DNA from: Bacteroidota bacterium
GTDB taxonomy: Bacteria > Bacteroidota > Bacteroidia > 2-12-FULL-35-15
Length of the DNA stretch: 64,000 nucleotides
Assembly: GCA_025963775.1 (NCBI GenBank)
Contig: JAOQAD010000012.1
Span: 1-64,000 of the forward strand
Reading direction: 5' to 3'
Shown: positions 36,164 through 44,436 of the stretch, piece after piece
Layout of the letters: the number at the start of each line of letters is the position of its first letter
Numbering within the stretch: the first letter of the stretch is position 1
The notes under the pieces: generated by a model
What the model was told of the DNA's origin: nothing
The model's database searches: none
The model's input: the letters and a program-made list of their open reading frames with translations, nothing else
Program-made: the position numbers and the translations under genes

Positions 36164-37558
36164 ATGAAAACCAACTCCCTTGCTCTTGTATTGAGCCTTG
36201 CAGCATTGTACAGCTGCGGGCCTGATCATAAAAAAGAGAACACCACACCATCCTTCACGCTTACCGTAACGGAAGACAATTCATTTACACAGCTGCCCTC
36301 GCTTCAATCGTTTGTTTTTGCAAACAAAGACGGGAACTGGCTCATGTTCAGCGGGCGCACCAATGGCTTTCACGGATTCGCGCCTCCGGGCATGAACTTT
36401 CCAAAGCTCACAGCCAACCAGCAGATCTATGTATACGATGTGGCTTCAGCAAAGATCGACAGCATGCCAGTACCTTCCTATGGCGGCGATACGGCAAATG
36501 TTTTCCTAAGCACCAACCTGGCGCATACACAGCAGGGCGATTACCTCTATGCCTGCGGAGGTTATGGGATTTCAACCGGCGGCGATTCTGCGAAGATCAC
36601 TTATTCGTATTTTATGCGAATGCAGCTGAATAATGCGATCGCTGCAGTAAAGGCGCATGACCAGGCCGCATTTAAAAAGGCCGTCAACTGGGGCAAAAGC
36701 GACCTTGTGCGCTCCACCGGGGGTGAATTGTACGCGCTGCCTGACGGAAATTTTTACATGGCCCTTGGCCACAATTTCACCGGCTCGTATTCCGACAGCA
36801 CGGCCAAACAGGTATACCTCGACCAGATCAATGTATTCAGCCTGAAAGTAAATGGATTTGGCGGTGTTAACAGCCTTTCCCTGTTGCCTGTAAGAACGAT
36901 CACCGACAGCCTGCCCGACAGCACTACGCAGTTCCATCGCAGGGATCTTGTTGTGGCTCCTTGCGTACAGTCAAACGGAACAGACATAGGCCTTGCGATC
37001 TACGGAGGCGTATTTACGTATAGCGGAAAGGATGCACCGGCTTCGACCAACGGTACTCCGTTTGCTCATCCTATTTATACCACTTACACTTCGCACCGGG
37101 TGGATAACGGCTTTTCACAATTCTCAAATATCTATTCTGCCGCTTTCATGAGCATGTACAGCAGCGATGCAAATGCGATGCTGACCAGCTTCTTCGGCGG
37201 ACTGGGAGATTCACTGAAAAATTTTGCAGCTGCCAACTGGACAACCAACATCAGCACAAACATGCGGTCCTATGCTAATTCCGGCGATTCAACCACTATG
37301 ATCATGAACCCGAACCCCATGCCGGGCTTTATTGGCGCAGAAGGTGTTTTCATCCCGGATGATAACGTTGCTTTTTATAACAAGGATTATAAGATCATTG
37401 ACTACACAAAGCTTACGGATGGCCAAACTGTAGGACGCATCTACGGCGGCATCGTGTCCAACTACAATGGTGCCGGAAACAATCCCGTAATATCACATGC
37501 CTCGGGCAAAGTGTACAAAGTTGTGATCAATATTGTCAGTGATAAGGAGAAAAATTAA
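36164..37558 (+). CDS. Large lipoprotein, function unknown
   Basis: I use the ATG at 36164 (464 aa), which gives a lipoprotein signal MKTNSLALVLSLAALYSCG with the lipid-anchored Cys at residue 17; the longer open frame from 36095 lacks sense as a signal. The mature protein is rich in beta strands with recurring short blocks (LMFSGRTNGFH, YLYACGGYGIS, LGLAIYGGVF-like), reminiscent of kelch or beta-propeller repeats, as in other Bacteroidota surface lipoproteins. No enzyme motif was recognised. It is monocistronic: a hairpin terminator follows 13 nt after the stop. Confidence 0.75.
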   Translation: MKTNSLALVLSLAALYSCGPDHKKENTTPSFTLTVTEDNSFTQLPSLQSFVFANKDGNWLMFSGRTNGFHGFAPPGMNFPKLTANQQIYVYDVASAKIDSMPVPSYGGDTANVFLSTNLAHTQQGDYLYACGGYGISTGGDSAKITYSYFMRMQLNNAIAAVKAHDQAAFKKAVNWGKSDLVRSTGGELYALPDGNFYMALGHNFTGSYSDSTAKQVYLDQINVFSLKVNGFGGVNSLSLLPVRTITDSLPDSTTQFHRRDLVVAPCVQSNGTDIGLAIYGGVFTYSGKDAPASTNGTPFAHPIYTTYTSHRVDNGFSQFSNIYSAAFMSMYSSDANAMLTSFFGGLGDSLKNFAAANWTTNISTNMRSYANSGDSTTMIMNPNPMPGFIGAEGVFIPDDNVAFYNKDYKIIDYTKLTDGQTVGRIYGGIVSNYNGAGNNPVISHASGKVYKVVINIVSDKEKN

Positions 37559-37571
37559 AAAAACTGAAGAT

Positions 37572-37609
37572 AAAAAAGCCCTGTGCAATTCATGCAGAGG
37601 GCTTTTTTT
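37572..37609 (+). terminator. Intrinsic terminator after the lipoprotein gene
   Basis: Stem AAAAAAGCCCT/AGGGCTTTTTT (37572-37582 with 37598-37608) continues as TGCA/TGCA around a small mismatch and is followed by T-run 37603-37609. Confidence 0.9.
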
Positions 37610-37668
37610 ATGTAAACTGATATAAACAAATGAGAATGCTACATTTGTTATTTATTAAGAGAACCATA

Positions 37669-38094
37669 ATGAGCTCACATATTATCCTTATCATACAATT
37701 GGCCGGCTTCCTGCAAATTGCTCTGTGCATCGGAAGCTTACTGATCCCAAAATTGTTAAACTGGAAAGCGGAATTATCCAATGTTTCCAAAATAATTTCA
37801 CAGATCTTCTGGACCTATGCCGGATACATCCTTGTCATTAATTTATTTTTCGGATTGATCTCCATTTTTGGCGCTGCTGCCTTTCTCGAAAAAAGTTTTT
37901 TTTCCAAAGCCATTTCGGTTTTTATCTTTTTATACTGGCTGACAAGGATCATCATCCAGTTTTTTTATTTTGATACGAAGTCTGCACCACAAGGCTTTAT
38001 ATACAAGCTCGGGGAGATTGCCTTGATTTGCCTGTTCATTTTTTTTACCGCCGTTTACGGATGGGTCACAGCTTTAAATTATTTTGAATGTTGA
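37669..38094 (+). CDS. Small four-helix membrane protein, function unknown
   Basis: I choose the ATG at 37669 (141 aa, MSSHIILIIQLAGFLQ), preceded by AAGAGA at a suitable distance; an in-frame ATG at 37630 would add 13 residues. Four hydrophobic segments fill the protein. No family motif is recognised. It overlaps the MBOAT gene by 7 nt, so the two are translationally coupled and may work together as a membrane acyltransferase unit. Confidence 0.7.
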   Translation: MSSHIILIIQLAGFLQIALCIGSLLIPKLLNWKAELSNVSKIISQIFWTYAGYILVINLFFGLISIFGAAAFLEKSFFSKAISVFIFLYWLTRIIIQFFYFDTKSAPQGFIYKLGEIALICLFIFFTAVYGWVTALNYFEC

Positions 38095-39041
38095 GCCTGC
38101 TGATCCTTCTTCCGGTCATTTTAAGCATCCCGCTCTGGGGCTATTTAATTTTAAAGAACGCTAAAATTAATCCTACAGCTTTTGGCTGGTTCATCTGTAT
38201 CGGCTTTATTCTCTGTATCCGCTTTTGCATAAAAGCCGATCCATTGCTCTTAATGCTTTTGTACATCATGAGCACTTTTCTTTCGCTGAAAATAGTGGTT
38301 GCCAACAATCATCTTGGGAAGGAGAAGCAGTTGAATTTTGCTCAGTGGCTCCTGTTCTGTTACACATGGTTTGGGATGAATCCTTTGCCATTTAAGCTGC
38401 TCCCGGCACCCTCACTTCCGGATCACCGTTCTTATATTCTAAAAGGTATTTCACGGATCCTTATTGGCCTGCTCCTGATCGCCCTTACCAACTTTGCTTT
38501 TGCAGGTGTAGCCGGCAAATTTGAATTTATCCCTCAGCTGTTGTATTTAATTTCAATCAGCCTTATTTTGCATTTCGGACTCTTAAGTATTTCTGCCGGA
38601 AATTTAAGAAGGATGGGAATCCCTGTAACATCCCTATTCAAGGATCCGCTCAAATCGAAATCATTACAGGAATTCTGGAGCAGGCGCTGGAACATCGCAT
38701 TCGTGGAATTAACAACGATTGCTGTACTGCGCCCATTGAAAAAGCGCTTCGGACAAAAAACAGCCTTTTGGTCATCCTATGTATTTTCAGGCCTGCTGCA
38801 TGAGCTTGCCATCAGCCTGCCTGTAAACAGCGGGTATGGAAAGCCATTTGCCTATTTCATCATCCAGGCTTTCTTAATTATGACCGTTGAAAAGCATTTC
38901 ATCAACAACATTTCAAACAAATTCATTAAAACAGCTTGGGTGCTGGTTTGTCTTTTTGCACCCATCTTTTTGCTCTTCCATGAGCAATTTATTCATGAGA
39001 TAATAATGCCTTTGGCTAATTATTTAACTGTAGTTCCGTAA
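38088..39041 (+). CDS. MBOAT/wax-synthase-like membrane O-acyltransferase
   Basis: A 317-residue protein with 8-9 helices. It has the wax-synthase-type MBOAT signature: LFKDPLKSKSLQEFWSRRWN (residues about 185-204), then FSGLLHELAISLP with the presumed catalytic His. These enzymes move an acyl group from acyl-CoA to a hydroxyl acceptor such as a fatty alcohol, sterol or sugar; the acceptor here is unknown. It is coupled to the small membrane protein upstream. The tail HEQFIHEIIMP is hydrophobic but not diagnostic. Confidence 0.8.
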   Translation: MLSLLILLPVILSIPLWGYLILKNAKINPTAFGWFICIGFILCIRFCIKADPLLLMLLYIMSTFLSLKIVVANNHLGKEKQLNFAQWLLFCYTWFGMNPLPFKLLPAPSLPDHRSYILKGISRILIGLLLIALTNFAFAGVAGKFEFIPQLLYLISISLILHFGLLSISAGNLRRMGIPVTSLFKDPLKSKSLQEFWSRRWNIAFVELTTIAVLRPLKKRFGQKTAFWSSYVFSGLLHELAISLPVNSGYGKPFAYFIIQAFLIMTVEKHFINNISNKFIKTAWVLVCLFAPIFLLFHEQFIHEIIMPLANYLTVVP

Positions 39042-39319
39042 TAGAGATCCGTTCTGTCATTCCGCTCATAGGCATTCGCATGTCCCGGCATTCTGTGTCA
39101 CAACACGGAATCTTCTCTAAAATATAAAGCGACAACAATTCCTTTCTATACATTTTAAAATCTATGTCACAGAAGTCACAAAGTGTCCATTGCAGGAGTA
39201 TTTTTATCATTCACTTTTGATAAAAATCTATCCTGATGTGTGATTTCACCCATCGAAAAACCGTGATTTTACGGATTGACTTTAAAAAAGCAACCGGATA
39301 CTTTTGAAGTAGACAGAAC
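39042..39319. other. Non-coding gap with repeat fragments
   Basis: Contains a short CCCGTG-family hairpin variant TTCTGTGT/ACACGGAA (about 39092-39111) and copy 2 of the 26-bp element (39165-39190). A further palindrome ATTTTTATC/GATAAAAAT lies at about 39200-39229. No gene is seen. Confidence 0.6.
39165..39190 (+). repeat. 26-bp interspersed element, copy 2
   Basis: Matches the element at 35994-36019 except for one base (TGTCACAGAAGTCACAAAGT then GTCCAT). Flanking bases differ, so this is not simple local duplication. Confidence 0.7.
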
Positions 39320-39511
39320 ATGAATCCTAAATTTAAATTACACGACGAGAAAAATTACATGATTTGCGTGCACAAAATAAAAAAGAAAAGCAATGTCGGG
39401 GAATTCGGAAATGAACCCGGTACGGCTACATTTCTTGAAATTCCTTATTCCACAGGTGCGCTCATTGTACGTGAATCATTTTACATATCCCCACCATGCA
39501 GTAAAAAGTGA
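39320..39511 (+). CDS. Small basic protein, uncertain
   Basis: A 63-residue frame (MNPKFKLHDEKNYMICVHK...) 25 nt before the next gene. It has no hydrophobic segment and no known motif, with a Lys-rich start and a CVHK/CSKK Cys pair. The ribosome site is weak. It could be a genuine small partner of the downstream membrane protein, or chance. Confidence 0.3.
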   Translation: MNPKFKLHDEKNYMICVHKIKKKSNVGEFGNEPGTATFLEIPYSTGALIVRESFYISPPCSKK

Positions 39512-39536
39512 AAACACCATTTAAAAATCAATTATC

Positions 39537-40763
39537 ATGAAAGATATTACTTTAGCTATTAAAAACAGTATTCTACGCAGATTTCAAAACGATGCTTTAC
39601 CCAAGGGCTTTAATCAAAAAGCTCATGCCGTGATCACAAATCTCCTGAAAACATTGACATCACTTGGCCTGGTACTTCTGGTGATTTACGGTTTTCGGTT
39701 TGATGGCACGCATCTAATAATAAAAGTAATTACCACATCTCTGTTCCTGGGATTTGCGTACCTGATGATTGGTGGTGTTCTGGGTTTTCTTTTCGGAATT
39801 CCCAAAACGCTTCAAAAGGAAAGCAAAGCCGGTGATGACCAACAAAGCACATCATTTAACGCTAACACCAATTTAGAACAAATTTCTGATTGGTTAACCA
39901 AGATCATTGTTGGTGTAGGGCTCACCCAACTGTATACGATCCCACACAAGATCTACCGGCTGGGAGAAATCTTCGCGCCATATCTTGGTGGTGAACCTCC
40001 TGCCACTGATGCAAAAATATTTGGCATTGTATTGTTTTTATTTTTTGTTCCTGTCGGATTTATTTATGGATATATATATACACGGATGTATCTTCCCAAT
40101 ATGCTGGCTGATGCAGACCGCATGCTCAGAGAAGTCGGTGAAATTTATGATGCTAAATCGATGGGAGCTTATAAAGCTTTGAATAAGCTCGACATTCTTT
40201 TTAATCCATCTATCAATGAAACCAGCCTTGACACAAGGAATTTGATTGAGCTTATTAAAAACAGTCCGCCACTGGCCAAAAACATGATTTTTGAAAAAAC
40301 ACGTGATTTCCGGAGAAAATGTAAAGAAAATGGTCATTTAAAAGACATGATGAGAACAATCCCTGTTTTCCAGGCCCTGATTGATGACGAAAACCAGGAA
40401 AATCTGTATCAGCAACAAGCACAATTAGCTTATATCTATAAAGATATTCGCCCTATCTTAAAAACAGAGGAAGACAAAAAACAGAACCTGATGAAAGCGA
40501 TAAAGCTTTTTGGGGAGGCAATCGTCAACAGAAAAGTGGATGGTTTTTTCATCTATGAATACAACAGGGCATATTGCAACATTCTTCTTGATGATAATTA
40601 TCGTGAAAACAAAGCCACTTCAGATGCAAGTCTTAAAAATGCAATCACAGCAGACCTTCGCTTAATTAAAGCAAAAACAGGATTACAAACAATGGAACAA
40701 AATACGGGAGAAGCCAGAGTTATAAACAAATGGATAGCATTGAATCCCGGGGCAATTTCTTAG
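39537..40763 (+). CDS. Membrane protein with GFLFGIP / NTNLEQISDW module
   Basis: A 408-residue protein. Two helices (about residues 38-58 and 64-86) lead to GGVLGFLFGIPKTLQ, then a polar loop, NTNLEQISDWLTKIIVGVGLTQL, and a third long helix (about 160-185). This membrane module is recurrent in bacterial proteins of unknown role, where it can be joined to different soluble domains. Here the soluble part (190-408) is helical and unassigned. No enzyme motif is present. It seems monocistronic or coupled to the 63-aa frame. A signalling or sensor role in the inner membrane is inference. Confidence 0.7.
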   Translation: MKDITLAIKNSILRRFQNDALPKGFNQKAHAVITNLLKTLTSLGLVLLVIYGFRFDGTHLIIKVITTSLFLGFAYLMIGGVLGFLFGIPKTLQKESKAGDDQQSTSFNANTNLEQISDWLTKIIVGVGLTQLYTIPHKIYRLGEIFAPYLGGEPPATDAKIFGIVLFLFFVPVGFIYGYIYTRMYLPNMLADADRMLREVGEIYDAKSMGAYKALNKLDILFNPSINETSLDTRNLIELIKNSPPLAKNMIFEKTRDFRRKCKENGHLKDMMRTIPVFQALIDDENQENLYQQQAQLAYIYKDIRPILKTEEDKKQNLMKAIKLFGEAIVNRKVDGFFIYEYNRAYCNILLDDNYRENKATSDASLKNAITADLRLIKAKTGLQTMEQNTGEARVINKWIALNPGAIS

Positions 40764-40890
40764 GGTTCACAATAGGAGTGCAGACAAAAAAATCATTATT
40801 ATCCACAGGCAACAGCTCCCTGCTAACGCGTAAGGGATCAGCTGACCCGAATTAATACAGGCACAACAGAAAACAATTATATCAAAGCAC

Positions 40891-42801
40891 TCACATCATC
40901 TCCCCAAGCTCCAGCCACCTCAGCCCTTTTTCATCCAGCTCGGCAATGATCTGTGAAATGCGCTGCGAGCATTTGGTGATCTCCGCATGATCGCTGATGC
41001 CGCTGTTTAATTTTTCGGAAAGTGTTTCCTTTTCTTTTTCAAGCGCTGCGATCTCTTTCTCCAATTGCTCGTATTCAAATTTTTCCTTGAAGCTCGGCTT
41101 CTTTTTATTGGCTGCAGGCTCAGGCGTTATAACAGGCGCTGCTTTTTTCTCTTCCGCTTTTTCAACAGGAGCAGCAATTTGTTCCGCAGGCTTGTTCCTG
41201 TCTTCCCATTCTTTCTTATCGCGGTACTCGGTGTAGTTGCCGGGGAAATCGCGGACAACGCCGTTTCCTTCGAACACAAAAAGGTGATCCACCAGTTTGT
41301 CCATGAAATAACGGTCGTGCGTTACGATCAGTACGCAGCCCTGGAAATTGGTCAGGAAATCTTCAAGCACGCTTAAGGTAACAATGTCAAGATCGTTTGT
41401 AGGCTCATCCAGGATAAGGAAGTTCGGATTTTTGATCAGGATCGTCATTAAGAACAAACGCCTTCTTTCACCTCCGCTTAATTTCGAAACAAAGCCGTAC
41501 TGCACATCCGGGGGAAATAAAAATTTCGTCAGTAAACCGGAAGCGCTCAGCTTGGAGCCATCTGCCAGTGGAATGTATTCTGCAATGTCCTTCACCACTT
41601 CGATCACGCGCTTGTCTTCATTCAGCGTCATGCCTTCCTGCGAATAATAGCCGTACACAATGGTTTCCCCGGTGGAAATAGTTCCGGCATCGGGCTGCTC
41701 CAGCTCCATGATCATGTTCAGGAAGGTTGATTTTCCTGCACCGTTCTTTCCAACCACGCCGATCTTCTCACCTTTTTTAAATACGTATGAAAATCCGTTG
41801 ATGATCGGTGTTGCACCGAACGCCTTTTTGATGTTCACCATCTCGAGGATCTTTCCGCCGATGCGGTTCATCTTCACACCCAGCTCCAGCTTCTCTTCTT
41901 TCTTTGCGCTGAATGCTTTTTCCTTCGTCACCTCAAACTGGTCAACGCGGTATTTTGCTTTCGTGCCGCGCGCCTTTGGCATTTTGCGTACCCATTCCAG
42001 CTCCCGTGTGTAGAGGTTCTTCGCTTTGTCGATCTCGCTGCCTTCAATTGCTTCACGCTCTGCCTTTTTCTCCACGTAATACTGGAAGTTGCCTTTGTAG
42101 CTGTATAATTTCGTATTGTCGATCTCGATGATCTCCGTGCAAACGCTGTCAAGAAAATAACGGTCGTGCGTAACCAGTAAAAGTGTCAGGTCTTTGTTGA
42201 TGAGGTAATTTTCCAGCCATTCGATCATTTCCACATCAAGGTGATTGGTAGGCTCATCAAGGATCAGCAGCTGCGGCTCATCGATCAGCACTTTCGCAAG
42301 GGCCACGCGCTTTTTCTGCCCGCCGGAAAGCACGCTGATCTGCTTATCCAGGAAGGCGATCTTCAAACGCTGAAGCACTTCCTTTACCTTCGCATCCATC
42401 TGCCAGGCATCAAGGTCGTTCATCGCTTCCGTCGCCCTTTCCAGCCTGTCAGAGTTTTTATCGCTCATCTCCGCTTCAAAAGCCTCCAATGCAAATTCGT
42501 ATTCCCTTACGGCATTCAGTGCCGGGTTGTTTGTTTTATAAATGGCTTCCACTACGGTATCCTCTTCGTTAAAAACAGGATTCTGGTTGAGATAGGTCAC
42601 AGTAATGTCCTTCCGGAATGTAACGCTTCCCTCATCGGCAATCTCTTTACCGGTGATGATCTTGAGCAGGGTCGATTTTCCTGCACCATTCTTCGCGATC
42701 AGCGCGATCCGCTGTCCCTGGTTTAGCCCGAAGCTTATTTTGTCGAATAATTTTTTTGCGCCGTATGCTTTCGAAACCGCTTCTACTGATAGATAATTCA
42801 A
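40891..42801 (-). CDS. uup: ABC-F ATPase, Uup type
   Basis: 636 residues with two ABC domains and no membrane helices. Domain 1: KNGAGKST, LSGGQKKR, LLILDEPTNHLD. Domain 2: GKNGAGKST, LSGGERRR, FLILDEPTNDLD. The interdomain linker has ELEWVRKMPKARGTKAKYRVDQ-type sequence (here starting near residue 255), and the C-terminal 70 residues form the coiled coil (FEYEQLEKEIAALEKEKETL) that marks Uup. ABC-F proteins act on the ribosome or, for Uup, at branched DNA intermediates. The gene is a single unit between convergent and co-directional neighbours. Confidence 0.95.
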   Translation of the reverse strand: MNYLSVEAVSKAYGAKKLFDKISFGLNQGQRIALIAKNGAGKSTLLKIITGKEIADEGSVTFRKDITVTYLNQNPVFNEEDTVVEAIYKTNNPALNAVREYEFALEAFEAEMSDKNSDRLERATEAMNDLDAWQMDAKVKEVLQRLKIAFLDKQISVLSGGQKKRVALAKVLIDEPQLLILDEPTNHLDVEMIEWLENYLINKDLTLLLVTHDRYFLDSVCTEIIEIDNTKLYSYKGNFQYYVEKKAEREAIEGSEIDKAKNLYTRELEWVRKMPKARGTKAKYRVDQFEVTKEKAFSAKKEEKLELGVKMNRIGGKILEMVNIKKAFGATPIINGFSYVFKKGEKIGVVGKNGAGKSTFLNMIMELEQPDAGTISTGETIVYGYYSQEGMTLNEDKRVIEVVKDIAEYIPLADGSKLSASGLLTKFLFPPDVQYGFVSKLSGGERRRLFLMTILIKNPNFLILDEPTNDLDIVTLSVLEDFLTNFQGCVLIVTHDRYFMDKLVDHLFVFEGNGVVRDFPGNYTEYRDKKEWEDRNKPAEQIAAPVEKAEEKKAAPVITPEPAANKKKPSFKEKFEYEQLEKEIAALEKEKETLSEKLNSGISDHAEITKCSQRISQIIAELDEKGLRWLELGEMM

Positions 42802-42937
42802 TGTGATAGTTTAGTTAAATAAGTTAATTGAGTAATTGGTGATCGGTTAGCGGGGCAAGGCGGGCGAAATTACGTTGCCTGCTTTACTCCTTTCCAATTC
42901 ACCATTACCCTCTAAAAAGGCCGCAAAGGTAGCGAAA

Positions 42938-43666
42938 TTATTGCTTGGGAGCACCATCATGAGGAAGATCATCCTCCTTTTTGGGAACAATGGTATAGGT
43001 GATATGGATCGTATTTTCATCGGGAAGCGGGATCTCACTCTCCTGTTCGCCGCTCACATCAATGAGCGCATTTTCCTCCTCGCTTCCCAGGTCATACACA
43101 CGCGGAGCAGGGCCTTCCTTCCTGAAATTATAAGCAGTGATCAACCCCGCAAGCGAGCCTAGCATGTGCGATTCCCAGGAAATGCCTTCCTTCAGCGGCA
43201 AAATGCCCCATACGGTTCCGCCGTACAGGAAAACAACGAACATGGAAAGCGCAAGCAAACGCGTATCTTTCCGGAACACCCCGCTGAAGAACAAAAAAAA
43301 AACAAAACCGTACAGGATGCCGCTTGCGCCGATGTGATAGGACTCACGTGCAGCAGCCCATACCCAGATGCCTGTCATGAGATACACCCAGAAGAATACC
43401 TGGAATGCAATGGAACGGTAAAAATAAAAGATGATGCTGCCGAGGATCAGCAGCGGAACCGTATTGGAGATGAGGTGGTCAAAATCAGCATGCAGCAAAG
43501 GAGCAGCAATAACACCGACTAGGCCGTGAACGGTGCGCGGGTAGATCCCATACCAGGCAAGACTGTCGTTACTGAGCCACTCATATATTTTGATCCCCCA
43601 TAAAAGGGCAATGAACAGTAAGGGATAAAATAAGCTGGTGAATAATTTTGATGTTGTATTTCTCAT
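42938..43666 (-). CDS. Rhomboid-family intramembrane serine protease
   Basis: I start at the ATG at 43666 (242 aa, MRNTTSKLF), next to an AGGAGG; a TTG at 43699 would add 11 residues. Six helices and the catalytic pair are visible: IGASGILYG (GxSG Ser) and ESHMLGSLAG (His, in the last helix). HADFDHLISNTVPLL supplies the conserved HxxxN of the oxyanion region. A 65-residue acidic C-terminal tail is cytoplasmic. Substrate unknown; it is not linked to an obvious target gene. Confidence 0.88.
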   Translation of the reverse strand: MRNTTSKLFTSLFYPLLFIALLWGIKIYEWLSNDSLAWYGIYPRTVHGLVGVIAAPLLHADFDHLISNTVPLLILGSIIFYFYRSIAFQVFFWVYLMTGIWVWAAARESYHIGASGILYGFVFFLFFSGVFRKDTRLLALSMFVVFLYGGTVWGILPLKEGISWESHMLGSLAGLITAYNFRKEGPAPRVYDLGSEEENALIDVSGEQESEIPLPDENTIHITYTIVPKKEDDLPHDGAPKQ

Positions 43667-43827
43667 TCCTCCTGAAAATAAGGTTCCTTCCGGTGTCAAT
43701 GTTTATACCAAAAAAGGTTCGTGCCAGAAAGACATGAGCTCATTTTTTGCTTTTTTGATAATTGTCGTTATATTTGTTCATACAAGCAATGTAAAGTAAC
43801 AGGCCACTTTATATCTTTTTTGTAAGA

Positions 43828-43858
43828 AATCCGGTTACCTCCCCCCTATAACCGGATT
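43828..43858. other. Hairpin with C6 loop upstream of the lipoprotein gene
   Basis: A 10-bp perfect stem AATCCGGTTA/TAACCGGATT (43828-43837 with 43849-43858) encloses CCTCCCCCCTA; CCCCCC recurs directly after. It lies in the intergenic region before 43941. Function unknown; it may be a control or RNA element. Confidence 0.5.
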
Positions 43859-43940
43859 CTCCCCCCGTACTGAAGACATATAAAAAGCGTTTAAATTAAT
43901 TTTTTAAACAGCTGCTTTATCGTTTTTATTTATCCCGTTT

Positions 43941-44408
43941 ATGAAAAAAATTATCGTTTTGCTTTTCGGAACCGCCCTGATCGCTGCTTCATCCTGCCAT
44001 AAAAAAGCCATGGTGAAAGAAAGCGGCCCGACCCCGAAAACAGCCTCCCCCCAGCAAATGAATGAAGTTAAAAAAGCAACAGTGGATCCCGGTGCCGATA
44101 TGGGCTCGACCGGAAGTGCCTATAAAATCGACAGCCTCGCCATCAGCGGAAATATACTTTCCGTATTCGTGAATTATTCCGGCGGCTGCAAGGAACATTC
44201 ATTCGAGCTGGTATCAAACGGCATGTACGCCAAATCCATGCCCCCGCAGCTGAGCCTTTGCCTGAAACATTCCGGAAACGATGACCAATGCAAAAAACTG
44301 GTGATGCAGGAGCTGAAGTTCGATGTATCGGAGCTCCGCTACAAAACAGGCAATACGGTGGTCCTGAAAATCGGTGACAAAAAAATCAATTACACCATTA
44401 ACAATTAA
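43941..44408 (+). CDS. Small lipoprotein, function unknown
   Basis: 155 residues. Lipobox AASSC (Cys19) follows a short hydrophobic signal. The mature domain (residues 60-155) is a compact beta-rich unit with two Cys pairs (GGCKEH, LSLCLKH, DDQCKKL) and ends in TVVLKIGDKKINYTINN. It resembles other small Bacteroidota lipoproteins without named function. The serine protease gene starts 28 nt downstream, so they may be co-transcribed. Confidence 0.75.
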   Translation: MKKIIVLLFGTALIAASSCHKKAMVKESGPTPKTASPQQMNEVKKATVDPGADMGSTGSAYKIDSLAISGNILSVFVNYSGGCKEHSFELVSNGMYAKSMPPQLSLCLKHSGNDDQCKKLVMQELKFDVSELRYKTGNTVVLKIGDKKINYTINN

Positions 44409-44436
44409 AAAATCTCTAAACAACAATACAAGCACC

